The notes beneath the pieces were generated by a model, which did not search any database, had not been told where the DNA came from, and worked only from the letters and a program-made list of their open reading frames with translations. Below, in pieces: positions 1 to 11,064 of a stretch of 64,000 nt of DNA (positions are counted from its first letter, which is position 1; each line of letters opens with the position of its first letter). The translations under genes were made by a program, and so were the position numbers. The stretch comes from Cladochytrium replicatum. Taxonomy: Eukaryota; Chytridiomycota; Chytridiomycetes; Cladochytriales; Cladochytriaceae. Location: positions 280,329-344,328 of the forward strand of contig JAHLKD010000058.1 in the NCBI GenBank assembly GCA_025526935.1, in the 5' to 3' direction.

Positions 1-145
1 CTCGCATAATGCAGCAACTTCTCATTTCTGCCATTTGGTTGAGCGCTGAAATGATAGAATAAAAAAGCATTCTTTTCTTTTTCAAATAGGAATAATTTGT
101 TACCACAAAATACCGCTTGCATACACTGACCAACGAGACGGCCAA

Positions 146-1823
146 CTATTTTGCACAAGCCTGTACAAATGAACGTGCGTACGTCGGGTTGCTTCCCCAA
201 TGCAAATGAACCCAACTAGCAACCACCCGTCCGTCCTCACTCACATATCCCTCCTTCTCCTCCGCATCCTGACGCTCCCCTCCAACCACTTTGCGGACCA
301 TAAACGCAGGCATCCACGTCTTCTCCTTCGCCGCATCTTCTTCCTTTACCACCACTTGTGAGAAATGGTACACGTGTCCGCGCGCAGGGCCAGTAGCGGC
401 GGCAAACACGCTGCTCGGGTGCGTTGCCGAATCACCCGTCTCGATGTACGAGAGTCGCATTGTTTTAGTGAGGCGTGTGGAGAAGGGAAGCACACCGACA
501 GTCTCATAGCGGTGGTCGGTGTCGACCGGTGTGACTTTGGGTGGTGTTGCGAGGTCGTCGGGTTTGAGCTGGCGGGAGGGTGCGACCCATATGCCTTGGG
601 AGAGGTACATCATCCCACCACATTCTGCGAAGATAGCCCCGCCCGATTTTGCAAAATGACGGATAGAGTTGAGCATCGATTTGTTCGCTTCAAGGACTAA
701 ACAGCCGATCGCATTAAGATTGGGTAGCCACTGAGCGATAAGAAGGTTTTTATGGTGTTCGGGTTTACATACCTCCAGCATAAAGCTCAGGATAGCCCCC
801 ACCAATGTACAATCCCTGAGCGTTGTCAGGAAGCTTTTGGTCGCGCATGGGAGAGAAATAAACGACCTCTGCACCTTCAGTAGTGAGAAGGTGGATGTTG
901 TCCTGATAGTAGAAGCAGAAGGCCTCGTCTTTGGCGACTGCGATGCGAACTTTTTGCTGTGCGACCGCCGGAGCCGCTTCTTCAGCATCAGGAACAGTGG
1001 GAATTACGGAAAGATCGAGAAGTGCATCCAAGTCAATGTTAGCCTCGATCAAGTCCGCAAGCGCATCGATGTACGACGCGTCTTTGAAGTCCGTCGGCAT
1101 TTGCAGACCTACAATGCCGAAACAATTAACCCACTACCCATGTAAATCCAGCGTCAATTGGAAATACCCAAGTGTCTTTCTGGGATCTCCACATTCTTGT
1201 CCTTTGCTTTAGGCAACGCACCCAGAAAGTGCATTTGGCAATTCGGACCCTGAATCGCATCCCTCAACCAATCCGCATGGACCTTCCCACCCGTCTTATT
1301 ACAAATGACTCCCGAAATCTTTAGAGCGGGATCAAAGTCACGGAAACCACGTGCAACAGCGCCGACCGAGCGGCACATTGACCAGCAATCTACAACCAAC
1401 AACACCGGTGCATCGAGCCACTTTGCTACTTCCGCAGTGGACGCAACGTCTGTGAGTCCATCGCGACCGTCAAAGAGTCCCATCACGCCCTCGATGACGC
1501 AGACATCAGCGCCTTTGGCGTGCGCACGGAAGCGGGCAAGTGTGGTTTCTCGTCCGAGCATGAATCCGTCGAGGTTAATCGACGGCCGGACGTTGCGGAC
1601 CGCAAGACAGTGATGCATTGCTTTCATTAATAGAGTCAAAACGTCAGTTTCGGCAAGAGAGATCCTGAGCCGATTTTGGTGTTCACATACGATCAATGAA
1701 ATCCGGACCGATCTTGAACGGCTGAACGATGAGGCCTTTTCGAGTGAATGCTCGCATCAAGCCCAGCGACACGCTGGTCTTTCCCTGCGACGATGATGGA
1801 GCGGACACGATGAACGTCTTCAT
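146..1823 (-). CDS. cobB: Cobyrinate a,c-diamide synthase (CobB/CbiA family), 4 exons
   Basis: In the corrinoid pathway this family uses ATP and glutamine to amidate the a and c side chains of (hydrogeno)cobyrinate. Predicted exons are 1823-1691, 1620-1168, 1108-773 and 696-146, all GT-AG and in phase, giving 490 aa. Seen in order: an N-terminal P-loop (SAPSSSQGKTS), GPDFIDP joined across intron 1 to MHHCLA, the synthetase motif EGVMGLFDG, PERHLGL across intron 2, GGGYPELYAG, then a class I glutamine amidotransferase domain with nucleophile Cys in FAECGGMMYL and a C-terminal His in HLHWGSNP. Both domains look complete and key residues are kept. The introns, fungal neighbours and closely spaced riboflavin synthase argue against bacterial contamination. 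No other cobalamin biosynthesis gene is in the window, so a role in salvage or remodelling rather than full synthesis is only a guess. Confidence 0.9.
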
Positions 1824-1880
1824 TTTCGTTAAAGTGCAAGGTGAATGGTGTGGCTTCAGCTGGTCAAATTTCAGACCGAA
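1824..1880. promoter_or_regulatory. 57-bp divergent intergenic region, CobB / riboflavin synthase
   Basis: Only 57 bp separate the CobB ATG (minus strand) from the riboflavin synthase ATG (plus strand). Any core promoter elements must be shared or lie inside the opposite gene. No TATA box is obvious. Shared regulation is inferred from spacing alone. Confidence 0.5.
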
Positions 1881-2809
1881 ATGTTCACCGGAATTGTTGA
1901 GACAATGGGGACGGTAGCGGTCGTGGAGCGCATGGACACCACTGCGTCGGGTGGTGGCGGCTTCGCTGTCACCATTGACGAAGCTGGACCGGTCTTGGTT
2001 GACGTCAACCTCGGTGACAGCATTATTTGCGACGGTAATGTATTTCAATCACCAGCTTTGTTTCTCAAGTTTACACTGGTTGTTGCGAGATCAGGCGTCT
2101 GCTTGACTGTGACTGAGTTCAACGAGGCACGAACGTCGTTCAAAGTAGGGATCTCCCCGGAAACGCTAAGAAAGACAAACATCGGTACTGTATCGTGTTT
2201 TCCATGATACAACAAGCACTTCTAATGATCATCATGCACTAAAGGCGAATGGAAGGCCGGTCACAAAGTTAACTTGGAGAGGGCAATGTCGGCAGGGACG
2301 AGATTCGGAGGCCATTTCGTTCAGGTATGCTCTCCGTTCTTAACTTCTATTTAAAAACGTAAAGCAACTCACTCGGTGTTTAGGGCCATGTCGATACGAT
2401 TGTCACCCTAGCGAAGAAACAACCTGATCCTCCAAACTCTTTGCTTCTGACCTTGCGTATCCCACCACCCCACCCCGACACTGACAACACAGACTTCCTC
2501 AACTACATTGTCGCCAAGGGCTACGTTTGTCTCAATGGAACGTCATTGACGGTTGTTTCGGTTGACACCGCTGCGCGCACTTTCAACGTCATGTTGATCG
2601 CGTATACTCGGTCGATGGTGAACATCCCGTTGGTTGAGGAGGGACAGACGATCAACCTTGAAGTAGATCAGATCGGAAAGTACGTTGAAAACGTGGCCAG
2701 GTCTATGTTGGTTTCGAGTGCATCTGGAGGGACTACATCTGTCTTTGGACAATCGTTGGAGGGGTTGGTTGAAAAGGTTGTCCGGAAAGTTCTTGCCGAG
2801 AAGCAATGA
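1881..2809 (+). CDS. RIB5: Riboflavin synthase, 4 exons
   Basis: Riboflavin synthase dismutates two molecules of 6,7-dimethyl-8-ribityllumazine into riboflavin and a pyrimidinedione, the last step of riboflavin formation in the cytosol. Exons 1881-2034, 2095-2184, 2245-2324 and 2384-2809 splice in phase to 249 aa, close to fungal RIB5. The start MFTGIVE is the family N-terminus, so the start is firm. The two lumazine-binding repeats are visible: GDSII-CDGVCLTVTEF followed by NLERAM and GGHFVQGHVD in the first half, and GYVCLNGTSLTVV with NLEVDQIGKYVE in the second. Intact. It is divergent from the CobB gene. FMN derived from riboflavin is the precursor of the lower-ligand base in some B12 pathways, but a functional link here is only suggested. 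Confidence 0.96.
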
Positions 2810-3129
2810 GCATTAGTAGTCTCGATTTTGAAACAAAGATCAGTGTGTGGCCCAGAGAAGCAGATCATGATCTCCACTTTTTTGTTTTAATGTCCACAAT
2901 TGCTGATATACAGTGTATTGCCCTCTCGAGGTTGTCCGGTGGGATATCAGCGCAGCAGAGATGCCTCTCAATGTGCAAAAGAACACCTTCCATATAAGCT
3001 GACACGCTGCCTTTTGCTCCCCTCCCTATGTGTACCTCCCCGGTGATCAGAGTAAACGACATGCCAGCAGCCCTGTTCGATCGTATCTGTCTGCCCATCG
3101 TTGCTCCCTGCTGATAGACACGCCCATTA
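2810..3129. other. Intergenic, no feature seen
   Basis: This is the 3' flank of riboflavin synthase. No ORF with recognisable similarity, no tRNA-like fold and no obvious repeat was seen. Confidence 0.6.
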
Positions 3130-3415
3130 TGTGTTGGAAACCACACCAGTTACTGCATGAGCCGGAAGAACGACGGGCGAAGTACGTTACGAACAGACTT
3201 CCAATTTGACGGCTTTCATGGTGTCACTTCTTGTTGGGCCATTTGGTGAGTGCGTGCAGTGATTGGGTGCCTGCCTAAATCCGCATTGAGGATAGTAATG
3301 TATCTATCCGTGTAAGCATGGACTGGTTCGTACTGTCGTAGGGAAAGGCGAGCTACATTGTGGCGGGCGTACTTTTCCCGATGGAAAACGGTGTCGCTGT
3401 TGGAGAGTGGTGATT
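3130..3415 (+). pseudogene. Decayed TM2-domain paralogue
   Basis: The stretch near 3190-3240 can be read as an EQTSNLTAFMVSLLVG-like segment, matching the end of exon 2 of the two intact TM2 genes downstream. About 3318-3412 reads DWFVLS, a stop, then YIVAGV and NGVAVGEW, matching their exon 3 with the KLLTGGGAG core deleted. There is no open frame, a TAG stop sits after DWFVLS and about 20 codons of the transmembrane hairpin are missing. I read it as a third, dead member of the tandem array. The 5' signal-peptide exon was not found. Confidence 0.7.
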
Positions 3416-3819
3416 TCCAATTGAACCTTCCTTATGACAGAGTGAGAGTATGGAATGTTTAGCAGTCGTTCTCTGTTTCTCTGCTACAAAGTTGGGGGAC
3501 CTGGAAGTTGTTAGTGAATCTCTGCATGGCAGCTGTGATTGCTATGATCTTACGTTCTTTTGTGTTTGGTGATCCAAGGATGGTTTGGCGTGTGTGATCT
3601 CTGTCTAAATATGTCGGAATAGTTTTTGACTGAGAAACTTTTTAGTGGGTACTTGCGAGTTCTGATAAGGAGGAGCAAGAGCGAAAGATGACTCGGAAGA
3701 TTGGCAAAGGACGTCATAGTTTTCTTTGTCATTCTGATGACGGCGTCGAAAATAGGTACTTCGCTTAACAGCTTCACGGTTTCTTCGCGCGGTCTTACTA
3801 TCTTGCTTTACGTATCTTT

Positions 3820-4240
3820 CAATTGATGGCCAGCATCTACACACCAGGAGAATCTGAGGGAGCTCTTCCAGTTATCTTCACATTTTTTTGCGACGCATTA
3901 ACGACCAAACCCGCCCTTTTCCTTCAACGCCTGGGAAGAGCGATTCGCTCAATCTGGTTTCATCGTTTACGCAAAGGACGCACATTCCATCGCTGGCATT
4001 GTTTTTGCACATGCAAAGAGTGCTGATCATTTGCACATCTGGGTGGCACTGACGAATAGGTCGTTCCAGCGACAGGGAATTATGCGTCGTCTCCGATTGA
4101 AAGGGAAAAGGTCACTTTCCAAACACACAAATTCTCGGATTCGGTGGTCGAGTATAATAAATTACGTGGGTTGGTATCCACCGTCCCATCCAAAGTGGCA
4201 CCCGTGCAGTTGTAAATTTAGTCGTCGAACATAAACCTCG
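3820..4240 (+). pseudogene. Broken GNAT N-acetyltransferase fragment
   Basis: One frame from about 3823 reads ASIYTPGESEGALPVIFTF and continues to KPALF. After a one-base frame change near 3915 it continues as FNAWEERFAQSGFIVYAKD, then IAGIVFAHAK, LHIWVALT and FQRQGIMRRL. The last blocks resemble the acetyl-CoA binding strand and the Q/RxxG loop of GNAT acetyltransferases. The frame change and the lack of a recognisable C-terminus suggest a pseudogene. An unrecognised intron is the alternative. Substrate unknown. Confidence 0.5.
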
Positions 4241-4274
4241 GATTCACCCCACATTATCGTTCCACATTCGCATT

Positions 4275-4926
4275 ATGCAACGAACAGTGCTCCTGCTCTT
4301 CGTGTGGTGCGCTGCTCTCGCGGTTGCCAACCCGCTCCCCCAGGACTCCGTATCCAAAGAACTCATCGACTTTCCCTCCCGTCCAATTAACAGTCTGTTG
4401 CAATTTGCAACTGCTCCTCCTGGTAAGCAGCCGAACCTTCGGTGACCAAATATTGCGGATGATGCTTATTTATTGATTGGTTGGTACTATCTCTGCGATG
4501 GGCAGACGGTGTGACATGTTCGGTCGATTTCGATTGCAACCACGGAGAATGTGCCTCCTTCAATCAAACTACAAACTACTGCGTGTGCGACAAGAACTGG
4601 AAGACCAACAACGGAACTCCGTGCAGCTATGAGCAGACTTCCAAGTTGGTGGCGTTCTTGGTGTCACTCTTTGTTGGAGAACTAGGTGCGTATTATTAAT
4701 TCGACAAAACTTATTAGACATATTATGGGTCTCTGATTAATGGTGGCTCTGTTGTGCAGGCGTTGATTGGTTCATCCTGGCAAAGGGTAACGCGGGCTAC
4801 ATTGTCGCCGGAGTGTTCAAACTGCTCACTGGTGGAGGAGCTGGTATTTGGTGGTTGGTCGACTGGATCCGAATCCTTGCGGGCTCTTTTCCAGATGGAA
4901 ACGGTGTTCCGATTGGAGATTGGTGA
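4275..4926 (+). CDS. TM2-domain protein A, secretory, EGF-like, 3 exons
   Basis: Exons 4275-4422, 4506-4685 and 4760-4926 give 164 aa. Residues 1-18 form a signal peptide (MQRTVLLLFVWCAALAVA). Next comes a short Cys-rich EGF-like module (TCSVDFDCNHGECAS...YCVCDKNW) and then a TM2 domain: a first membrane helix (KLVAFLVSLFVGELG), the DWF turn in place of the usual DRFYLG, and a second helix with GVFKLLTGGGAGIWWLVDWIRIL. It ends GVPIGDW. TM2 proteins are small two-span membrane proteins whose molecular job is poorly known. The next gene has the same exon phases and exon 2 and 3 lengths, showing tandem duplication. Confidence 0.88.
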
Positions 4927-5280
4927 TCTCGCCAGTTCGTATATCGGTTTTCCCCCACTGCGAACGTAACTCCAATCCTTTCGCCGCAGCGCAGTTTTTT
5001 GATTGCTGCCACAGCGCCGTTTTTTGAATGCCGCTTTGCGATCTCTATGTCAAACAGTCCCTCAGGCCAAAATTGTTCCGACCGCTGCAATTGTTCATAA
5101 TGTTGCACCGAAAACGATTCTCATCGTCTAATGTAGTATTAATGTTGTACTTGAGTTCGAGAAGTATCAGCGTTGAACAACTGTATCTCTTTCCAAAAAG
5201 ATCGTTGATCGACTTGGTAATTTGGTGTCTAAAAATTCTGAACACACGCCTCTGAGACTTTACCCGTTCCTTGTTTCACC

Positions 5281-5932
5281 ATGGCACGATTGTTGCTCCT
5301 TCTTGTCGTCTGGTGTGCTGCACTCGTCGTTGCGAATCCCATTCCGCCACCGCAAGATTCCTTCACGAGGGAGCTGCTTAACCTTGCCTCTCACCAAGCA
5401 GACAGTTTCCTCCAGTTTGCTACAACTCCTCCAGTTGGTAAGATGCAACGTCTTGTGTCCGCAAAAATGAAGTACATGATCGAGCTGATTGATTTACCCG
5501 TTTGATTGGTTGATTATTTGCTTTCCACTCAGACGGGGTGACATGCACCGTTGATTTCGACTGCAACCACGGACATTGTGCCACGTACAACCAGACCACG
5601 AGCTACTGCGTGTGCGACAAGAACTGGAAGACCTACGATGCAAGCCCGTGCAGCTATGAGCAAACTAACAAGTTGACGGCGTTCTTGGTATCACTCTTCC
5701 TCGGCGAGCTCGGTGAGTCTGGATTGGGCAGGAATCTAAAGTGTCTAACATGATTGGTGTTACAGGAATTGATTGGTTCGTGCTGTCAAGGGGTAACGGA
5801 TGGTACATCGCTGCCGGTGTGCTCAAACTGCTCACTGGTGGAGGAGCTGGTCTTTGGTGGGTGATTGATTGGGTTCGAATCCTTACTGACTCCTTTGCGG
5901 ACGGAAACGGCGTCCCGATTGGAGATTGGTAA
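5281..5932 (+). CDS. TM2-domain protein B, tandem paralogue, 3 exons
   Basis: Exons 5281-5437, 5533-5712 and 5766-5932 give 167 aa. Architecture equals that of protein A: signal peptide (MARLLLLLVVWCAALVVA), EGF-like Cys module (TCTVDFDCNHGHCAT...YCVCDKNW) and TM2 hairpin (KLTAFLVSLFLGELG, then GIDWFVLSRGN and VLKLLTGGGAGLWWVIDW), ending GVPIGDW. Exon 2 is 180 nt and exon 3 is 167 nt in both copies, with identical intron phases. Divergence is mainly in the pro-region between the signal peptide and the EGF module. Likely a membrane protein of the secretory pathway or cell surface. Confidence 0.88.
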
Positions 5933-6212
5933 TGCTGGCCCTGGTGTCGACCGGTTCTTGTGGTTGTGTCTTGCGTTCCTTTATGCCGCTTGTTGGTTTA
6001 GTGTCACTGATTCATTGTTTTTGGGCTGCGGTGCGATTTCTATGTCTCATCCTGTCCCTTAGTTCGAAAAGTTAATCTTGTTGCTGTAAAGGTTTTTTTG
6101 TAAAAGATGGTTTTCTTTAAATAACTGTGAAAATGAATCGCACAATATGTGATCGGAGTATCTGTACCCAGACAACACTAAGCCTCAGCAATCCAACACG
6201 CCAAACATAATC

Positions 6213-7729
6213 ATGAACCGCTCGGTGAGCACTAGTCTGAGCATGTCGACGAAGAAGCAGGAGGAGCAACACCTCAAAATACTTAAGGAAATGATGCAGA
6301 GAGATGATAACAAGGTGTGTTCGTCTCTCCTGTTGCAGATTGGAGCTTATCTTAAACCAACGCAAAGGTCTGCTTTGATTGTGCAAAACGAACTCCTGTA
6401 TTCGTCAACATCACCGCAATGACCTTCATCTGCACGAGCTGCTCTGGAATCGTACGAGAGTTCAGCCACAGGGTTAAGAGCGTGTCCGCGTCGATATTCA
6501 CTCCGGCAGAGATTCAGTCGCTGCAGAAAGGTGGGAACTCGTATGCAAGGCGGACATGGCTGGCAACTTGGAATCCGGAAACTTACCCGCAGCCGGATGC
6601 GAATGATACTTTTGGGATACGGGAGTTCATGAGGGTGAAGTACGTCCAAAAGCGATTTTACAAGGAGGTATTTCAGCGGCATGCCTGAAGATTGGTCGTT
6701 GGGTCTGATATACCCCATTCTCAAAGAACTTTGATATCATTGAATCACCGGTGAGTGGATCACCGCCGCCAAAGCAAAAGAGCCCGAGCCAGGTTTCACC
6801 TCCACCGAAACGTGATTCGTTCAATGTAAAGTCGGTGAGTTTTGTCCTGCTTTTGCAATTTCCTATTAGTGTTCATCTGTTGGGTCACGCGTAGCTTCAG
6901 CAAGATCTTCTTGCACTTGCTTCTACGCCAGCCAAACCAACGTCGGAGATTAGTTTTGGCGACTTTGTTTCTTCACCTACAAAGTCAACTGCACAAACCC
7001 CATTGGATCTGCTTGGACTCGCCCCGCTCTCTTTGGACACAAAACCACTTCCCACAAAACCGGTGGACGATTTTGCTGATTTTTCAGGCTTTGTCAGTGC
7101 ACCTCCAGCTCAACCCCAACTCGTGCTGATCCCGACGTTATCAACCCGAAGCTCGATGCCAGTCATGAATTCTGGGACCTTCCCGGAAAACTCCGCTCAG
7201 AAAACGATTTTACCTTCTGTCATTATGAACCCGATCCTACCCTCGCAACTCGGTGGCTTTGAGCCACTAACAAGCGTTGGAATCGCTTCTCTCAGTTCTC
7301 AACCCCTCAATCCAGTCAGTGCGACACCGATGGCACCCACGGCAGCTCCAGCCGCAGATGATCCTTACGCGGCACTGAGGGGATTCGATTCTAGTGTTGC
7401 CAAGCACAGCAGCTTGTTCGATTTGGGATCATATCAAGCTCCAAAGAGTAAGCATTTAAGATGAGGAGTTCAGTGACTGGATAAATTAACCGTGATTTCG
7501 ACAAGATACGGGAGGGTTTGCGGTGGTGCAACCGATGAAATTGAGTGATCTCACTCCACCAGATACGCCTCCAGTTAGCAATAGTGGGACTCCTAATGGC
7601 CCAAACAGGAATGGATCAGTTTATCCGGTTGCCTCGTTTAGCTATGCGCCAGTTCTTCAACCGCAAAAGAAGCAGTCGATTTCAGCATTAGGCGTTTTGA
7701 ATGATTTGGATCCATTGAGAAGGTCGTGA
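6213..7729 (+). CDS. ArfGAP-domain protein, AGFG (Hrb/RIP)-like, 5 exons
   Basis: ArfGAP proteins stimulate GTP hydrolysis by ARF GTPases in vesicle traffic; AGFG-type members also bind endocytic adaptors. Exons 6213-6314, 6368-6667, 6727-6834, 6895-7447 and 7506-7729 give 428 aa. Residues 13-135 are the ArfGAP domain: EEQHLKILKEM, the zinc finger C-x2-C (NKVCFDCAKR) with FICTSC, then SHRVKSVSASIFTPAEIQSL and a YVQKRFYKE end. The arginine finger region reads VREFSHRVKS. The remainder is low-complexity, rich in Pro, Ser and Ala, with several DPF/DLL-like motifs (DDFADFSGF, LDLLGL, LFDLGS), as in adaptor-binding tails. The last two AG choices before exon 4 (6894 or 6900) are both in phase. Confidence 0.85.
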
Positions 7730-7896
7730 TCCGAGCATGGGCACGCTAATTCCTTGAGCCTTGACATAGTATCTGTTTCCTCCCTTTCACATTGTATATT
7801 GTTCTCTTTCGTAATTGTGAAATAAAGTGGATGTAATGCATTAACGCGTGTCCCCGAGTTGTGCCACTCCACGTTCACCCCACAATCTGACTCACA

Positions 7897-8450
7897 ATGC
7901 TCGAATCAGTGTATCAGTGCCCGCCATTGCCAGAAGATCTGGTCGATAGCCAGGCGAAGCAGGTTCTCCATGCCCACGTCGCATCACACTCTGTAGGCGC
8001 TTTCACAATCCTTACCACCACTGGAACAATCTTATCAACAACAGTACGCAAGTTCCGCGTACCGCTATTTACGGCACTCCTTCGCAACAACGCTGCAGCC
8101 CTGGCGGCTGGATTGGTCGCTGGAGTGGTGATGACTGAAGGACGGATGCAAGGGAAGGAGACGATCGAGTGGCAGGATCGGTCGTGGCGTTTGCTCAACA
8201 GTGCCAAACAGGTACTATCCAGGATCATTTGATTTATCGAGGTGATCTATCTAATGCATTAATGACGTATCAGAATGCTGTGGACGATGGAATCTACAGT
8301 GGTGCTGCTGCTGGTGCGCTTGTTGCGGCGGTTGCGACGCGGCGGGTTGGGCTTGCTACACGAATCCTGGGTGGAAGCGGTCTAGGTGGGGGAATTGGGT
8401 TTGCCACCAGTATGTTTTTGGTGAACCAGAAGAAGACTGACAAACAATGA
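7897..8450 (+). CDS. Small membrane protein, 163 aa, unknown function
   Basis: Exons 7897-8211 and 8274-8450, both phase 0, give 163 aa. Hydrophobic, Gly/Ala-rich segments include LFTALLRNNAAALAAGLVAG and GIYSGAAAGALVAAV near residues 110-125, with a final GGSGLGGGIGFATSMFLV. The pattern of short Gly-rich helices resembles Tim17/Tim22-like or DUF1757-type small membrane proteins, but no diagnostic motif was recognised, so no function is assigned. The intron lies where a hydrophilic loop would be. Confidence 0.7.
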
Positions 8451-9249
8451 TTGTGAAAACCTTGTGGAATATTGTTTGCTCTTGAACCTCCATCGTGACG
8501 ACGCTGATCTATGTATAATAAATATTTGCTCTAACACAGTATTACGGAGCGGATACTGATGAACCTTTTCGTTTTGTCATGATTCATCCACCACTGATTT
8601 AACTGTTTTGTTCAATTTTTCATTTTTCTGTTTTTCATTTTTCGAAGCCCCGAAATTCTCTACGCGGCTTTCTCCGTTTGCTTTTCAGTCTCCACTATCT
8701 TCGTTTCCAGTCACTCGAACTGCGCTGACTTCGTCATCGTAGTTTGCCAAGTCGCTGCCTGCTATTGTAAGAATGCTGCTGGTATCGTCTCTCACTTTCC
8801 TAACAGTTAGCTACTTCAGTGCATAATTTTACTCAATCCTCTTGCCTTCTCTTGAAAAACGCCGCCTCTGGTCTTCTACCTGTTGGCTTTCATGCTGTTT
8901 GCTGATCCGAAGCCGAGCCTGTCGAGAGTACATCCCCCCGCCGCCCTCCCCACTTCCAGAAAGAAAACGTCTATATTTCTGTGAGGTCAAGCTAAACCTA
9001 CAAGTCACATATTAGTCAGCCTCCACAGACTCGACAGAAAGTCTAGTCGTTTTATGTCTGCTTGTGCCCTACCGTCACTTACGTGTGTCTCCGCTTCTGC
9101 CAACAGCCTCCTGCATCGGACGAATCGTCGTTTCTTATCCAACCTATTTTGAGTCTTTGGGCTTTTAGAAGTTTCCAGCTCTTCATTTAGTTCATTTCTC
9201 GGTCCAGTTCATTCTCTCGAGTTTCTTCTGGGAAATCAGTTTATCAATC
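8451..9249. other. Intergenic, probable eIF5 promoter and leader
   Basis: About 800 bp without a supported gene. The 3' end of the small membrane-protein gene includes an AATAAA-like site near 8518. From about 8600 on the plus strand is rich in T and C, as in leaders of highly expressed fungal genes. No repeat or RNA gene was recognised. Confidence 0.5.
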
Positions 9250-10673
9250 ATGGCTGCCATCAACATTCGTCGTGATGAGAAGGATCCTTTCTACCGGTAC
9301 AAGATGCCAAGGGTAAGTTCAACCGATTACATGCTCTAAATATGTCTGACTCATTCTTGCGATTCATCCAGCTCATTTCCAAAGTCGAGGGTCGTGGCAA
9401 CGGTATTAAGACCATCATTCCGAACATGAGTGACATCGCTCGTTCATTATCCCGCCCTCCTGCGTACCCAACGAAGTACTTTGGATGCGAGTTGGGTGCG
9501 CTTGTTCAGTGCGACGATACCGCGGACCGGTACCAGGTCAATGGAGCTCACAATGCGGAGAAGTTGCAGACCCTGTTGGACGGATTCATCAAGAAGTTTG
9601 TTCTCTGCCCGGACTGCAAGAACCCGGAGACCGACTTGGTGAGTCTCTGTAAATTGATTTATGAAAATGATTAACAGTTGTTACAAAGGTCATCTCGAAG
9701 GACGAAACAGTTTACCGTGTTTGCAAGGCCTGTGGAAAACGCAACACTGTGGATATGGCCCACAGGCTTACCACCTACATTGTGAAGAACCCTCCTGCTT
9801 CTGCCAAATCGTCCAAAGACAAGTTAGCAAGACGCTTTCCTAACAAATTTCGTTGCATAACATTTTATTATTCAGAAAGGATAAGAAGTCCAAGAAGAAT
9901 GGATCCAGTGACAATGTGAAGCCTCCCACGCCTCCTCCCGATGCAGAGAACGGGGACGTCGATGACGACGAGCTTACTCGCCAGATTACTTCCGAGGCTG
10001 CCAACCTCCGCCTTGCGAACGAAGAAGACGATGAAGAGTGGGCTGCCGATTTGAGTGCCGAAGCCGTCCGTGCTCGTATGGCTCAGCTTGCCGTGCCAAC
10101 CACTCTGATTGCGGACGAGGACGACGAAGACGCTGAAGGTAACATATGCTGCTCTATATCTTTTTACCGTGGACCTGATTCCTTTTCTCTTCCAAAGATC
10201 CCATTGAGGCATTTGGCACCTTCCTCGACAACAACCCCATAGCCACCGATGCTGAGATTGTTCAGGAAGCGGCCTCTTTGGCCATCCGTGACTATAAAGC
10301 AGTTGCTGTCCTCGTGCAAGTTCTGTTCAGCGAGAAGATCCTTGCTGAAAAGCAGATTCCGAAGCGCGCTAAGCTGCTGAAGCAATTCATCAAGACGGAG
10401 AAGGACCAGAAGGCTCTTTTGGGCGGGTTCGAGCGACTTGTGGGCCTCTCGTTCCCCAAGGAGCTTCTTGACAAAACTCCGATAATCTTGAAGGAATTGT
10501 ACGATGCGGAGCTTGTCGAGGAGGAGATTTTGATTGCGTGGGGGCAGAAGGCTAGCAAGAAGTACGTCGACCGCAAGATAAGCGCCAAGATCATCGAGCG
10601 GGCTGCTCCGTTCTTGAAGTGGCTCGAAGAAGCGGAGGAAGAGGAGAGTGAAGAAGAGGAAGACGACGAGTAG
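9250..10673 (+). CDS. TIF5: Translation initiation factor eIF5, 5 exons
   Basis: eIF5 is the GTPase-activating protein for eIF2 in the scanning pre-initiation complex. Exons 9250-9312, 9372-9638, 9689-9822, 9876-10138 and 10198-10673 give 400 aa. The N-terminal domain starts [20 protein letters not shown] and contains the catalytic-arginine region, GKGNG-like [10 protein letters not shown], and a C2-C2 zinc ribbon ([11 protein letters not shown] and VCKACG). A charged linker follows. The C-terminal W2/HEAT domain ends in [21 protein letters not shown], the aromatic/acidic boxes that bind eIF2-beta and eIF3. Length and order match the family. Intact. Confidence 0.96.
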
Positions 10674-11064
10674 TTTATGGGTCTGTTGAAATTTGGGGTG
10701 TGGTTGTTTGTCATTGCTGTTGTTTTTGTGTGAGAGATTGTTTCATTCTTTACATTGTGTCATTCTTGAATGGATTCGTTTCTAGTAAATAGCGAGTCGG
10801 TCGTGCGAAAGAGACTCCTCACCACGTGTCACGAATTCTGAGAGTCTAACGAACAGAAGTAATCACGAAGGATCGGCGGGTTTTAGGGTCTTTCGGGTCG
10901 GGTCCGGGTCCATTGACCAAATGTACCCGACCCGAGTGCCGGGTTTTCATGGAAAATTTTCGGGTCGGATCCGGGTCGGGTATCGGGTCCAGTAGGAAAA
11001 CCCTTTTCGGGTCAACAGGCAGACCCGAGTAAAACCCGATGTGATAGAGAAGCTAAAACGAAGC

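Noticed and set aside
5870-5882. GGTTCGAATCC, a perfect tRNA B-box-like word
   Set aside because: It lies in the coding sequence of TM2 protein B (Val-Arg-Ile) with no A box or acceptor stem around it; TM2 protein A has a near variant at the same codons.
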